Virus record (IMG/VR): IMGVR_UViG_3300020401_000001
Location: 1 to 64,000 of that record
DNA from: a virus
DNA: 64,000 nucleotides
Reading direction: 5' to 3' (one strand)
Below are positions 1 to 7,914 of this stretch, piece by piece. Below the pieces are notes generated by a model. The model was given only the letters and a program-made list of their open reading frames with translations, ran no database searches and was not told where the DNA came from. The first letter of the stretch is position 1, and every line of letters starts with the position of its first letter. Both the position numbers and the translations under genes were made by a program.

Positions 1-845
1 TCATCAGAAATATCATCAGCGGTGAATGTTCCGCTTGCTGGATATTTTTGACTTGATGATAGTGAATTTTGTAGACCAATTTTTCCCCCATCTATTAGGT
101 CTCCGTTCGCATCTTTGTTTTGAAATAAAATTCTTTCGCATCTGTATCGTCCTAATCTGTGTGCTATTCTGTCTGCAAGAGCTTCTCCCTTGTCGTCATT
201 GTCGGTGCAAATATAAAATTTCTTTACATCTGATAAATATTTTTCTGAGTGTTTCCAGTAATTATCATTGTCATTAGCTCCGTTAGGAACAGAAATAGCA
301 TTCTTTACTCCTACTTCCCACATTGCTAAAACGTCAAACTCTCCCTCCATGATATAAACCTCATCCTTTCCTATAATATTATTTATGTTATAAAAAATAG
401 GTTTTCCATCTTTTGATTGAGTAAAGTTTTTAGCTGAGTCTCTAAACTTTTTATTTACAATTTTATCGCCTTCGAAATAATTAAAGACAAAGCAGTTCAT
501 CTCTTTATTTTTTTGTGGGATATAATATTTTTCTTGTGTAATTTTCATATCAACCAGTGTCTGCTGAGATATTCTTCTTGACTCTGCAAACTTGACAAAC
601 TGGTCACTAAATTTTGTGTGATTTTCCCATTGCTGTGGAGGTAAAGTAAACTCAACCTTATCATCTTCTCTAATAGATATAGCTTCACAATAATGGCACT
701 TAGCAACACCTTTAGCTACATTGACGCTTAGGCTTCTGTCTGATTTATTTGTTCGCCTATCAATACAGGAGGGGCATTTAACTTTTACTTGTCCTGATTT
801 ACCGCTGATTAACTGGCTAATTTGTTCCCAATCTATTTTATCCAT
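1..845 (-). CDS. DNA primase / primase-helicase N-terminal part (partial, runs off left edge)
   Basis: Makes RNA primers at the phage replication fork. About 281 residues are visible, reading leftward from ATG at 845. The N-terminus has a zinc-binding module with CPSC (about residues 24-27) and CHYC (about 49-52), as in T7 gp4 and Twinkle-type primases. A Toprim domain follows, with EGEFDVLAMW carrying the conserved Glu and CTDNDDKG carrying the Asp-x-Asp metal site. In relatives a DnaB-like helicase follows the Toprim domain; here that part lies beyond the window, so helicase activity is inferred. The start is 2 nt from the stop of the upstream replication gene, so the two are probably co-transcribed. 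Confidence 0.85.
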   Translation of the reverse strand, partial: MDKIDWEQISQLISGKSGQVKVKCPSCIDRRTNKSDRSLSVNVAKGVAKCHYCEAISIREDDKVEFTLPPQQWENHTKFSDQFVKFAESRRISQQTLVDMKITQEKYYIPQKNKEMNCFVFNYFEGDKIVNKKFRDSAKNFTQSKDGKPIFYNINNIIGKDEVYIMEGEFDVLAMWEVGVKNAISVPNGANDNDNYWKHSEKYLSDVKKFYICTDNDDKGEALADRIAHRLGRYRCERILFQNKDANGDLIDGGKIGLQNSLSSSQKYPASGTFTADDISD

Positions 846-847
846 AC

Positions 848-1492
848 TTACATTGTTATGTTATCGTGTCTGTTTTGCTCACTCTTCCTGAGAAAGCCCG
901 CAAAGGTCTTCTTAAAACTTTGCAAAGTTATCTGATATTGTCCTTTGCCGTGTAGAAAATCTCTAAAAGTTTCCATCCTCCTTTTTACTATGTATGGTTT
1001 TTTACTGTTTTTCATACATAAATGCTCTATGTACAATGCATCCTCAGAAACCTTTTTAATAATGATGTTGATGTCTTCTGCAACATTATTTACATTATTA
1101 ACCTTATTAACATTATTAGTAGTGGTTATCGGTTGGTTAATAGCTGGTTGTTGGTTGGTTATTGGTTGGTTATCCCCTTCCTTGATTTGGTACTCATCGT
1201 ACTTATTTACAGTGATTAACGTGTGCATTGGGTTGGTTGAAACCTTAATCTCTTTTGTTTCAGTTAGGTGTCGAAGTGCTGTTCGTATTTTCTGCCTACT
1301 CAACCCAAGCTCAAGCGCTAATTTATCTGCACTTGTGATAAAAGTGCCACGTTTTATTTTTATTCCTTCCCACTCTTTATCTTTAAAATTAGCTTTGAGT
1401 AGAATATGAATAAACAAACGAAAAGTGTTTGGTCTTTTATACCACTTCCAGTCTTTAATCTTTCTGTTAAGAGATATAAAATTAGATTTCAT
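848..1492 (-). CDS. Helix-turn-helix replication protein (initiator / helicase-loader type)
   Basis: A 214-residue protein. Residues about 10-100 resemble the winged-helix N-terminus of phage replication proteins of the lambda O / DnaD type: a KDWKWYKRPNTFRLFIHLL-like start, then a recognition region with SADKLALELGLSRQKIRTAL. A low-complexity Asn/Gln/Thr/Pro linker (residues about 115-140) follows, then a small helical C-terminal domain. Its position next to the primase fits origin recognition or helicase loading. It overlaps the upstream DnaA-like gene by 11 nt. The fold is supported by sequence pattern; the precise role is inferred. Confidence 0.6.
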   Translation of the reverse strand: MKSNFISLNRKIKDWKWYKRPNTFRLFIHILLKANFKDKEWEGIKIKRGTFITSADKLALELGLSRQKIRTALRHLTETKEIKVSTNPMHTLITVNKYDEYQIKEGDNQPITNQQPAINQPITTTNNVNKVNNVNNVAEDINIIIKKVSEDALYIEHLCMKNSKKPYIVKRRMETFRDFLHGKGQYQITLQSFKKTFAGFLRKSEQNRHDNITM

Positions 1493-1988
1493 TTACATCA
1501 AACTTCTTAAGTTTCTCTTCTAATTTTTTTGTGTAGTCACGATAGAATTTAATTTTCACTTTAGCTTGATGAAATTTTCTTATATACTTTTTTTGTATTT
1601 GATTCAACGTAACACCTTCCTCAACTGGAGTTTCTCTATCCTTTAATTTTGATAAAAGAAATGGAAACATGTCGAGTATTTCCTGTTCAGCTCTGAGATA
1701 ACATCTGTAAGCTTTTTTATTGTTCAGAACAAAGACCTCAAAGTTCTTTTTGTAGTGACAAATTGTGCTGTGGTCCCTGCCCATGTATTGAGCAATTTTC
1801 TCGAAGCTTTCTTCTGCATAATCAAGGCATAACTTAACAAAGAATGCTCTGACATCAACTGTGCTTCTTTTTCTGTTGTCTGCTAAATAATCTACATCAG
1901 TGTACCTTTTGTAGATTGTGTCTATATCCGATAACGTTGGATATAATCCAAGGGAAGTTTCTTCCATACCTGTTTTGTATTGTTTCAT
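1482..1988 (-). CDS. DnaA domain IV-like DNA-binding protein
   Basis: A 168-residue protein. Residues about 45-85 resemble the DNA-binding domain IV of bacterial DnaA: a helix with VRAFFVKLCLDYAEESF, then KIAQYMGRDHSTICHYKK. The GRDHST segment (70-75) matches the DnaA signature loop that contacts DnaA boxes. No AAA+ ATPase domain is present, so it cannot act as a full DnaA. The C-terminal third is Lys/Glu-rich and probably coiled. The place between the SSB-like gene and the initiator fits a role in binding the phage origin or in competing for host DnaA boxes. It lies just downstream of a leftward terminator, so it may have its own transcription start. Confidence 0.62.
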   Translation of the reverse strand: MKQYKTGMEETSLGLYPTLSDIDTIYKRYTDVDYLADNRKRSTVDVRAFFVKLCLDYAEESFEKIAQYMGRDHSTICHYKKNFEVFVLNNKKAYRCYLRAEQEILDMFPFLLSKLKDRETPVEEGVTLNQIQKKYIRKFHQAKVKIKFYRDYTKKLEEKLKKFDVNEI

Positions 1989-2006
1989 TTAAATTAAATA
2001 AAGGTT

Positions 2007-2035
2007 CAAAAAAAAAGGGGAGGGGTTACCTCCCC
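2007..2035 (-). terminator. Rho-independent terminator, leftward
   Basis: On the + strand, a run of A (about 2007-2016) precedes GGGGAGG (2017-2023), loop GGTTA and CCTCCCC (2029-2035). Read leftward this is a 7-bp GC-rich hairpin followed by a T tract. It lies between the stop of the acidic-tail gene (2051) and the start of the DnaA-like gene (1988), so it would separate recombination genes from replication-initiation genes. Confidence 0.78.
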
Positions 2036-2050
2036 CAAACTAACTAATTA

Positions 2051-2380
2051 TTAACCAAATAAATCATCGTCATCCGATGAAGTGCTTTTTGCAGTAGTTC
2101 CTGCTGGCTCGCATCCAAACGTATCTACCTTCATGTATCCTTCAGGTTTATCAGGTGTGCCGTTTAAGTTGCTTATGTTGACATCAAGCCTTACTTGAGG
2201 TTCTCCTTTGTATAAACTATGTCTTGTGGGGTCTTTCAAAGCCTCCTGTAACCAGTCAACAAAATACTTGTTTACTACTACTTTTCCTTTTGCCCATTCG
2301 GGCTGTGTTGGTCTAGATGGAAAAAATATCATTCCATCAGGTCTCATTGGGTCTTTTTTCTTTTCTTCTTGTTGTTGCAT
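2051..2380 (-). CDS. Small acidic-tailed protein, candidate single-stranded DNA-binding protein
   Basis: A 109-residue protein with a C-terminus ending DDDDLFG. This resembles the acidic tips of bacterial SSB and T7 gp2.5, which dock replication partners. The middle (GKVVVNKYFVDWLQEALKD, then VRLDVNISNLNG) could form short beta strands, but I do not recognise a clear OB fold. Its gene overlaps the exonuclease gene by 1 nt in a recombination cassette (exonuclease, annealing protein, this gene), a common place for an SSB. The call rests on the tail and context, so it is tentative. Confidence 0.45.
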   Translation of the reverse strand: MQQQEEKKKDPMRPDGMIFFPSRPTQPEWAKGKVVVNKYFVDWLQEALKDPTRHSLYKGEPQVRLDVNISNLNGTPDKPEGYMKVDTFGCEPAGTTAKSTSSDDDDLFG

Positions 2381-3150
2381 TATATTAAAAATTTAATTAC
2401 GTGTTGTGAAGCATCTTCCCCTGCTCCTTTGGGGTCCACATATTTGTAGTATTGTTCTTCTGCTTGTCTTACAAGCTCCTGACCTTTTTCAATAGCATAA
2501 TCTGATATTTCAGGCATTGCTATTTGAAAAGTGTTTTTATCTATGACTACAAGCTGATAGTTTGCATCAAATAATTGAGAATAAATGTAAGCTTGACTGT
2601 GGTAGTTGTAAGAATAAAAACTGTTTTTAAAATTTTTCATGCTTGCCGTAGTTTTTAAGTCTACAACAAGATTTCTTTCTCTATTAAATACGTCAGCTTT
2701 TCCCTTCCAGAGGTATCTGCTTCCATCCAGAACCATACCCACCTCAGGTACTTCTTTATCTGATTGAGTTATATCAATCATATCAAATACCTCTTTAACA
2801 TTCATTAGCCTGTCTGCCATTCTCTTTGCCTGTTCAACCTCAACATCGAGCAAGAAGTCAGAATTAGACTCAGCTTTTTTAGTTTGATAGGCTTTTGTGT
2901 TTCTGCTTTTAACATTTACAGTTTCCCACTCTGATGTTTTTTCAGGCTCTAAAATTTCTTGATGAAAATATCTACCAAAAAGCATTTCAGGACTAGGGGC
3001 TTCTCTTTCTCCTGATTCTTTTTGTATCTTAAATTTTTGTGGATTCTTCATGAGCTCAAGAATATCTGAATTTGACAGATAGCTTTGCCCTAGCTTTCCA
3101 TAATAATTATCATCATCCTGGAGCTGTTCAATTAGCTTAGACTTATCCAT
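2380..3150 (-). CDS. PD-(D/E)XK exonuclease (RecE/Cas4-like)
   Basis: A 256-residue nuclease that probably resects double-strand ends for recombination with the neighbouring annealing protein. Core motifs are visible in order: GRYFHQEIL (motif I region with conserved His), WKGKADVFN (Asp ligand), VVDLKTT (Asp-x-Lys active site) and QAYIYSQ (QxxxY helix). This order is typical of phage RecE-type and lambda-exonuclease-like enzymes of the PDDEXK superfamily. The gene overlaps the annealing protein gene by 8 nt, so the two are translationally coupled. Confidence 0.75.
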   Translation of the reverse strand: MDKSKLIEQLQDDDNYYGKLGQSYLSNSDILELMKNPQKFKIQKESGEREAPSPEMLFGRYFHQEILEPEKTSEWETVNVKSRNTKAYQTKKAESNSDFLLDVEVEQAKRMADRLMNVKEVFDMIDITQSDKEVPEVGMVLDGSRYLWKGKADVFNRERNLVVDLKTTASMKNFKNSFYSYNYHSQAYIYSQLFDANYQLVVIDKNTFQIAMPEISDYAIEKGQELVRQAEEQYYKYVDPKGAGEDASQHVIKFLI

Positions 3151-3775
3151 TGACCTCTTTTGTTAAAGTTTTTAAATCCTCCTTAGAAAGCCTGTGTGTT
3201 TTTAATAGACCATCTATGCTACCTTTACCACTTTTAATGCCGTTTACAGCCTTCTTAAATAGCTCTGTGCCTGCTTTAATTTCTTTTCTAGTGTCGGTAT
3301 TAGTTGATTGCTTTTCAGTTTCAGGCAAATCTTCGCCAGCATATATATATAATCCTAATCCAAACATTGCAAGATTTTTGGTCAAACACCTCATCAATGT
3401 GGAGTTGATTTCAAACATGGTTGCGGCTTGAACATTTAGTTTTTTGCCCCATGGAGTTACATACGTGTAAGGCTCAAGCTTCATCGCTGTATTGTTATTA
3501 TCCATAACAGGTAGCCACATTGTTTTTTTAGGCTCACTAGGGGATGTACGCACCCAAGTTTCACACATGAGCCCAGCTGATGATAGTGAATAGGGTTGCC
3601 ACACGCCGTCCTTATCTCTTGTTTTAATTATACCGTAAGTTGATTCAGGATAGTGTTTCATGAATTGAGCCCAAGCCCAAGACCATGAGAGGTAAGTTAA
3701 TTTTCCTTTTTTCTCTGTGTTTTCATTTACGTTGAGAGAGAACAACGTTTCAAATGTAGATTTTTGTTTTGTCAT
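3143..3775 (-). CDS. Sak3-like single-strand annealing protein (DUF1071 type)
   Basis: A 210-residue protein that probably anneals complementary single strands during phage recombination. The N-terminal part has the DUF1071/Sak3 pattern: TYLSWSWAWAQFMKHYPES, then a conserved core with WVRTSPSEPKKTMWLPVMD and MFEINSTLMRCLTKNLAMFG with GLGLYIYAGEDLP. The C-terminal 60 residues are charged and variable. The pair with the PD-(D/E)XK nuclease forms a Red/RecET-like two-component recombinase. The start overlaps the upstream gene by 4 nt (ATGA). Confidence 0.72.
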   Translation of the reverse strand: MTKQKSTFETLFSLNVNENTEKKGKLTYLSWSWAWAQFMKHYPESTYGIIKTRDKDGVWQPYSLSSAGLMCETWVRTSPSEPKKTMWLPVMDNNNTAMKLEPYTYVTPWGKKLNVQAATMFEINSTLMRCLTKNLAMFGLGLYIYAGEDLPETEKQSTNTDTRKEIKAGTELFKKAVNGIKSGKGSIDGLLKTHRLSKEDLKTLTKEVNG

Positions 3776-4230
3776 TTTATTAAATTTAAATTTATTGTTT
3801 TGCCACTTAAGTAAATTGAGTCTATTTTTTTTGATAGAGACTCTACTATCTCTTCATAATTTTCAGGTCTATTTTTTGTTTTTAATATTTTTTTAATTGC
3901 CTTTTTCTTAGAGGAAATTCTAAGAGTTCTGCTGTACACAGCCAGCCCATGCTCCATGCATAATTCAATATGCTCGTCACTGACTGGTGTATACATATCA
4001 GAATTTGTATTGTAGAGGTCGTATTTAACAAACGAGTTTTTCGTGTAACGCTCCAATAATATTTTGGGGTAGTAAAATTTTTCAATACATGTAATCTCAC
4101 TACTTGTTTCTGTTTTGTGAACGTGTTTCTTTGCCCCGTTGTTTTGGTCCTCCCTCTCGAATAGATACTTTAGTTTTCCCTGACGTGTTTTGACGTCCTG
4201 CTGAAACAGTTCCTGCTGTTCTTCTTCCAT
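3772..4230 (-). CDS. Hypothetical protein of the recombination operon
   Basis: A 152-residue protein with no family I recognise. The N-terminus is Glu/Gln-rich (MEEEQQELFQQD); the rest alternates charged helices, ending with KKIDSIYLSGKTINLNLIK. The ATG at 4230 is preceded by a purine-rich stretch. The first 131 nt overlap the end of the upstream gene in another frame. It is translationally coupled to the Sak3-like gene. Confidence 0.55.
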   Translation of the reverse strand: MEEEQQELFQQDVKTRQGKLKYLFEREDQNNGAKKHVHKTETSSEITCIEKFYYPKILLERYTKNSFVKYDLYNTNSDMYTPVSDEHIELCMEHGLAVYSRTLRISSKKKAIKKILKTKNRPENYEEIVESLSKKIDSIYLSGKTINLNLIK

Positions 4231-4396
4231 GTCTCTCTAATTTAGCTTTGGCATCTTGTGTCATTACCTCTAAGAGAGCGCATTTAATTTTCAGCTTACT
4301 GATTTCCTTTTTCAGGACCTCAACGTGAGTCAGCAAAAATCCTCTGTCATCGTAAGGTGTGTTATCAATTATAATCCTACCTTTCTTGCCAGCCAT
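4100..4396 (-). CDS. Small coiled-coil protein with basic tail
   Basis: A 98-residue protein. I place the start at ATG 4396 (MAGKKGRIIIDN), 2 nt after the upstream stop, rather than an earlier ATG at 4438 inside the upstream gene. Residues about 22-55 form a likely coiled coil (VEVLKKEISKLKIKCALLEV). The last 45 residues are Arg/Lys/Gly-rich and are encoded by the stretch that also encodes the start of the next gene, so they may be poorly conserved. Function unknown. Confidence 0.45.
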   Translation of the reverse strand: MAGKKGRIIIDNTPYDDRGFLLTHVEVLKKEISKLKIKCALLEVMTQDAKAKLERHGRRTAGTVSAGRQNTSGKTKVSIREGGPKQRGKETRSQNRNK

Positions 4397-4397
4397 C

Positions 4398-4742
4398 TTA
4401 GAAAATGTTAAAAAACCATTTACCCAAGTTACTAACATTTTTTGGATTTTGTCTAATAACTAGATTAAAACCTTCTAGTGTCGGCTGTATGTAGTGCACT
4501 CGAAAGCTTCCTACACGTATTATGCCTTCATACTCATTTTCCTTTATTGTATCTAGAACCTTATCAAGTTTCAAGTCTCCATACTCTGAAGCATGAAAAA
4601 CAAGGTCCTCGTCCAAAAAGTTTGCACTGCCAATATTATAAATTGACGGCGCTCTGTCACTCCAAAACTTTTTTAGTTTCACTTTTGAGCTACGTGTTAA
4701 ATCTAGCTCTTCAATTCTACTTAGAAATTCTGTTGTTGTCAT
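4398..4742 (-). CDS. Hypothetical protein
   Basis: A 114-residue protein. The N-terminal half is helical (MTTTEFLSRIEELDLTRSSK); the C-terminal half looks like beta strands (EGIIRVGSFRVHYIQPTLEG). I do not recognise a family. A TAACTTTG -7-like element lies about 26 nt upstream, so transcription may restart here. Confidence 0.5.
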   Translation of the reverse strand: MTTTEFLSRIEELDLTRSSKVKLKKFWSDRAPSIYNIGSANFLDEDLVFHASEYGDLKLDKVLDTIKENEYEGIIRVGSFRVHYIQPTLEGFNLVIRQNPKNVSNLGKWFFNIF

Positions 4743-4767
4743 ATCGGTTTTATATTTTTATAGTTGT

Positions 4768-4775
4768 CAAAGTTA
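4768..4775 (-). promoter_or_regulatory. Possible -7 promoter element (leftward)
   Basis: The + strand reads CAAAGTTA, so leftward it is TAACTTTG, a perfect TAnnTTTG. It lies 26 nt before the ATG at 4742. No CAAA (-33 box) is seen 17-23 nt away, so support is weak. Confidence 0.28.
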
Positions 4776-5381
4776 TACATTTCCTTTAACGCTGGCATTC
4801 AGATTGTTAAACGCTCCGAAAACCTTTTCGTAATGCTCAGGCTGTAAATTTACGTCAGCTTCATGAAGTTGAAGCTTCAAATCTTTTTCTGAATTACACA
4901 AAGGAAACAAGTCATACAAACACTCTACGTCTCCATTTACCTCGTAATGATAAGCTAAATATGTGTAGTTCTTTGTCGACTCCAGATACCCAGATATAAA
5001 ATGCATTTGTGACGCTTTATCTTTGATTGGGTCCGAATATTCAAACTTAACACTTACATCAAAAGCTTTTGAAACCCCCTCAGCTAAAGCCTTCGGGGGA
5101 TTCCAACTACTGTCAAATTCAATAGTAAGCATTGCGCTTGTTGACTCTATATTTACAACGTCAATCCATGAGCTTCCAAACATGTAAAGCTTGTCTTTAT
5201 CTGATAAGTTTTCTGTTTCTTCAACAAAAGTTAATTCAGATAAATTGGATTCGTTTAATATCTCAGATAAAGTCCATTCAGTGAAAGTGTCGTACTCAGA
5301 TACTTTCGTGAATTTATCATCAATCTTATGAAGAACAGCTTGCTCTCCATAGATTTTTAGTTTATTTGAAACAACGCTCAT
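4773..5381 (-). CDS. Hypothetical protein, possibly Api92/YubB-like
   Basis: A 202-residue protein. A central stretch with FDSSWNPPKALAEGVSKAFD followed by VSVKFEYSDP resembles the ferredoxin-like domain of Api92/YubB proteins found in phages and plasmids, where W-x-P-P is followed by a helix and a strand pair. The match is by eye only. The role of that family is poorly understood. Its end overlaps the possible promoter of the next gene, and its start overlaps the lipoprotein gene by 1 nt. Confidence 0.48.
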   Translation of the reverse strand: MSVVSNKLKIYGEQAVLHKIDDKFTKVSEYDTFTEWTLSEILNESNLSELTFVEETENLSDKDKLYMFGSSWIDVVNIESTSAMLTIEFDSSWNPPKALAEGVSKAFDVSVKFEYSDPIKDKASQMHFISGYLESTKNYTYLAYHYEVNGDVECLYDLFPLCNSEKDLKLQLHEADVNLQPEHYEKVFGAFNNLNASVKGNV

Positions 5382-6022
5382 TATAACGATTCTATGTGTC
5401 CTGTTAAAGTTTTTAAAAGCTTGTCTGCGTTGCTGAAATATTTACTGTTAGGATTGTCTTTAAACTTCTCCTGAGAATTAAAATCAGGTCTCGCATTTTC
5501 ATAGTAAATCTTCATCAGGAAGTTTTTCATATTATCATAATCTCCCTGATATAAAACTCTACCAAAAACAAACTTGCCATCAATGTCGTTGTAGAAAGTT
5601 TCTATAACTAAAGTCTTGCCGTTTACTTTTTTGTCGTAAATGTACCTGACTAAAAATACGTGTTTCTCTACGCCGTACTGTTCGTCATACCATCTCTTCC
5701 ACACGTCTTCGCTTTTAAGTTGATAGAAGCCTTCTATCTGAGCCATGTTATAGCCAAAGGCTACCTTGTCTCCTTCACGGTGCATGTCCATTAAACTGCT
5801 GAGGTTCCCGCAAAACAACAAGTCACATGATTCTTCGCTGTTCGATTCACTATCAACAGTTGTCTGCCCAGCCGTTGTTGAAACGACTGGAGGTTGTGGT
5901 CCTGGACTTACTTCAAGTCCTTCTTCTGTGTTAATATACAGACTGTCTAAATCTGAAAGGTCCGTTGCAAAGCATCCGCTAGTAAGGACCGCTAGGGTTA
6001 TATACAATATCATTTTTTTCAT
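5381..6022 (-). CDS. Predicted lipoprotein
   Basis: A 213-residue protein starting at ATG 6022 (MKKMILYITLAVLTSGC). The start has two Lys, a hydrophobic stretch and a lipobox LTSGC with Cys17 as the lipidation site. An earlier in-frame ATG at 6067 would hide this signal behind 15 polar residues and is less likely. The mature part begins with an acidic, Thr/Ser/Pro-rich spacer, then a mixed domain with IYDKKVNGKTLVIETFYNDI. In the early leftward region it may act at the host envelope, for example in superinfection exclusion; that role is a guess from location. Confidence 0.62.
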   Translation of the reverse strand: MKKMILYITLAVLTSGCFATDLSDLDSLYINTEEGLEVSPGPQPPVVSTTAGQTTVDSESNSEESCDLLFCGNLSSLMDMHREGDKVAFGYNMAQIEGFYQLKSEDVWKRWYDEQYGVEKHVFLVRYIYDKKVNGKTLVIETFYNDIDGKFVFGRVLYQGDYDNMKNFLMKIYYENARPDFNSQEKFKDNPNSKYFSNADKLLKTLTGHIESL

Positions 6023-6275
6023 TAGATTTAATTTTAATATTAGATTGATTTTTGTTTTGTAACTCATTGTTTACGAAGAGAATTATGGCTTCGTCATAGT
6101 CCATTTTTTGTTTGTCCCACTTAATGTTATGCTTGGCATTTTTATGATACCATTTTTGTGCAAGTTCATAAGCTCGGTCAAATGTTTGAAATATGGTTCC
6201 ACCCAACATATCCTCTTGAATTATTATTGAAGTTATCAAAGCTAACTCCTTGGCTTGTTCATTATCTATTTTCAT
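5979..6275 (-). CDS. Hypothetical protein
   Basis: A 98-residue, mainly helical protein (NEQAKELALITSIIIQEDML, later YELAQKWYHKNAKHN). The last 14 codons overlap the start of the lipoprotein gene in another frame, so the C-terminal tail is weakly constrained. Many phages carry similar short proteins of the pattern AxxxAxKWYxxN in early regions. Function unknown. Confidence 0.52.
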   Translation of the reverse strand: MKIDNEQAKELALITSIIIQEDMLGGTIFQTFDRAYELAQKWYHKNAKHNIKWDKQKMDYDEAIILFVNNELQNKNQSNIKIKSNEKNDIVYNPSGPY

Positions 6276-6298
6276 TTTATTATTATTTATATTAATAC

Positions 6299-6898
6299 TT
6301 ATTTTAATCCTGTTTGTAAGTCGTTTATTTCCCAGCCAAAAACTGCCTTGAGATACGTCTCAAGCTTAGGCTTGTCTTCTGTTCTGAACAGTATATCGCA
6401 AGCAGTAGAAAAAACGTTGCTGGTCCTGACTGTTATAACCCAAAGAGGGAAGTTAGGATGCGTACTTTCGTCTTCAGCTAAACTCTGAAGAAAGTCCATT
6501 ATTCTTTGCTTATGTGAAATGCTGTCATCTAGCCATCCAGTTATCCAGCCGTCTATTGTTTCCCAGCCTTCTTTGAAGTCGTAGTCAAAATATCCACGCC
6601 AGCCGTCAGTTGATTTCCAGTACATTTTTTCTATTGGAAATTTCTTTGAGTCTGTGGTGTGGTTTATGTCTTCGTAATATTCGTTCATCAGTTTGTAATG
6701 TTGTGAATAATAATACTTTTCAGAGTCTGCCCACTCCACCCCGTAAGGGATGCAGTGAGCGGCATCTTCAAGTTCACTATTGTCACAAGATTCACAAAAA
6801 GTAATTTCATTTCCTTCGTGGTTCTCCCCTATTCTGTAACCTTCGTCTTCAGGGTTTATGTCTTCTCCACAAATGTCGCATTTGATTAACTCGCTCAT
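6299..6898 (-). CDS. Zinc-ribbon hypothetical protein
   Basis: A 199-residue protein with an N-terminal zinc-binding knuckle pair: CDIC (residues 8-11) and CESC (about 35-38). The remaining 160 residues are rich in Trp, Tyr and acidic residues (WKSTDGWRGYFDYDFKEGW) and belong to no family I recognise. The zinc site suggests nucleic-acid or protein binding. Confidence 0.52.
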   Translation of the reverse strand: MSELIKCDICGEDINPEDEGYRIGENHEGNEITFCESCDNSELEDAAHCIPYGVEWADSEKYYYSQHYKLMNEYYEDINHTTDSKKFPIEKMYWKSTDGWRGYFDYDFKEGWETIDGWITGWLDDSISHKQRIMDFLQSLAEDESTHPNFPLWVITVRTSNVFSTACDILFRTEDKPKLETYLKAVFGWEINDLQTGLK

Positions 6899-6905
6899 AA
6901 TGTTT

Positions 6906-7154
6906 TTATTTAATAAGTTCTTCTATAAATTCTGATTGTACTCCATTCCCTGAGGGAAGTTTTTCTACAAGGTGCCTGATTGCGTAAACCTTCAGTGAGG
7001 ATTTTCTGCCTATTTCAGCTCTTGCCTGTTTCTCGGTGTTAAACATTTTAGCTTTGTGAAAAGCTTTAGTTACTCTCCCGTCTTCTCCTAGCGTCCTGTC
7101 CTTACTGTCCTTCAGGATATACGCATGAATTTGATTAAACATTAGCTCTTTCAT
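6906..7154 (-). CDS. Hypothetical protein
   Basis: An 82-residue basic protein (MKELMFNQIHAYILKDSKD...). The centre has KAKMFNTEKQARAEIGRK, helix-like and positively charged. It lies 7 nt before the zinc-ribbon gene and 2 nt after the next gene upstream, so it belongs to the same leftward operon. Function unknown. Confidence 0.5.
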   Translation of the reverse strand: MKELMFNQIHAYILKDSKDRTLGEDGRVTKAFHKAKMFNTEKQARAEIGRKSSLKVYAIRHLVEKLPSGNGVQSEFIEELIK

Positions 7155-7156
7155 TA

Positions 7157-7645
7157 TTAAAATGCTGAATAAGGTTTAAGTTGATTGCTCTCGTAAGTCT
7201 CCCACTCCCATTCATCATCATGGACAGTCAGCTCATGGAAGTATTTTTTAAGCTTCTCAGAAATAGCGATTAAACGCTTGTCGTCTGTCCAGTTTTTTAT
7301 GGTGCAGTCGCTACCAATTCTTGCCAGCATTCCGCCACCTAAATAGTTTTGATATGCTGACATTTTTTCCCCTTGAAAACCGAAGTTGTCAAGGGAAATT
7401 TCTATACCACCTCCTCTATGAGATATTTCCTGTCTCAATACTAAAAAGGAAGATGCGATGTAACCTCCAACAGAGTCGAAAGCTTCAGGGTTAGTGCCCA
7501 TCTCGTAAAAGATTCTAAGTAGTCCTAATCCTACTATGGCTCCGCCTGTTGTTTTAATTGCCATGACTAAATAGTCAGGTGCAGTGTCTTGGTCAGCCCA
7601 ATTCTTGAGCGCCGTCTTTAAAAAATTGATTAATTTAATTAACAT
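7157..7645 (-). CDS. Hypothetical protein, first gene after an internal leftward promoter
   Basis: A 162-residue protein. Residues about 20-75 contain two hydrophobic stretches (TTGGAIVGLGLLRIF and SVGGYIASSFLVL) that could be membrane-associated. The C-terminal half is acidic with Trp/Glu (HDDEWEWETYES). A promoter-like pair CTTG-N20-TAAGTTTG lies just upstream. Function unknown. Confidence 0.5.
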   Translation of the reverse strand: MLIKLINFLKTALKNWADQDTAPDYLVMAIKTTGGAIVGLGLLRIFYEMGTNPEAFDSVGGYIASSFLVLRQEISHRGGGIEISLDNFGFQGEKMSAYQNYLGGGMLARIGSDCTIKNWTDDKRLIAISEKLKKYFHELTVHDDEWEWETYESNQLKPYSAF

Positions 7646-7673
7646 AGTGTAAATTTTAAATGATTAACTGATT

Positions 7674-7705
7674 CAAACTTACAACACTTTTTTTTACTGT
7701 GCAAG
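7674..7705 (-). promoter_or_regulatory. Bacteroidetes-type promoter, leftward
   Basis: Leftward the sequence gives CTTG (7702-7705), a 20-nt spacer and TAAGTTTG (7674-7681). This matches TTTG-N17-23-TAnnTTTG with one mismatch in the -33 box. It lies in a 77-nt gap between genes and points at the ATG at 7645. Confidence 0.52.
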
Positions 7706-7722
7706 TTTTTGTGAATAAAATT

Positions 7723-7914
7723 TTAAATTTTTCTTAATAACTTCTCTATAATATCATAAGTCTCCTGTCCTGAAGAACTCATCCTTTGATAGTCCCAGCC
7801 TAAAAGATTAATATTTCTTTTTAGCTCTCGGATATTATCTTCACGTTCCCGCTCGATAGCTCCGTTCTTTTGTGCGGTCTTAACCGCTTTGTCAAATCTT
7901 GTTTGTGCACTCAT
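7723..7914 (-). CDS. Small hypothetical protein
   Basis: A 63-residue charged helical protein. I prefer the start MSAQTRFDKA at 7914 over the ATG at 7938, which would lengthen the overlap with the upstream gene. Even so it overlaps that gene by 23 nt. It contains AQKNGAIEREREDNIRELKR, a likely amphipathic helix. Function unknown. Confidence 0.45.
   Translation of the reverse strand: MSAQTRFDKAVKTAQKNGAIEREREDNIRELKRNINLLGWDYQRMSSSGQETYDIIEKLLRKI

Noticed and set aside
945-1409. 154-codon rightward frame opposite the HTH replication gene
   Set aside because: It is antisense to a well-supported gene; its hydrophobic repeats (LLTLLTLL) mirror the Asn-rich linker codons of that gene.
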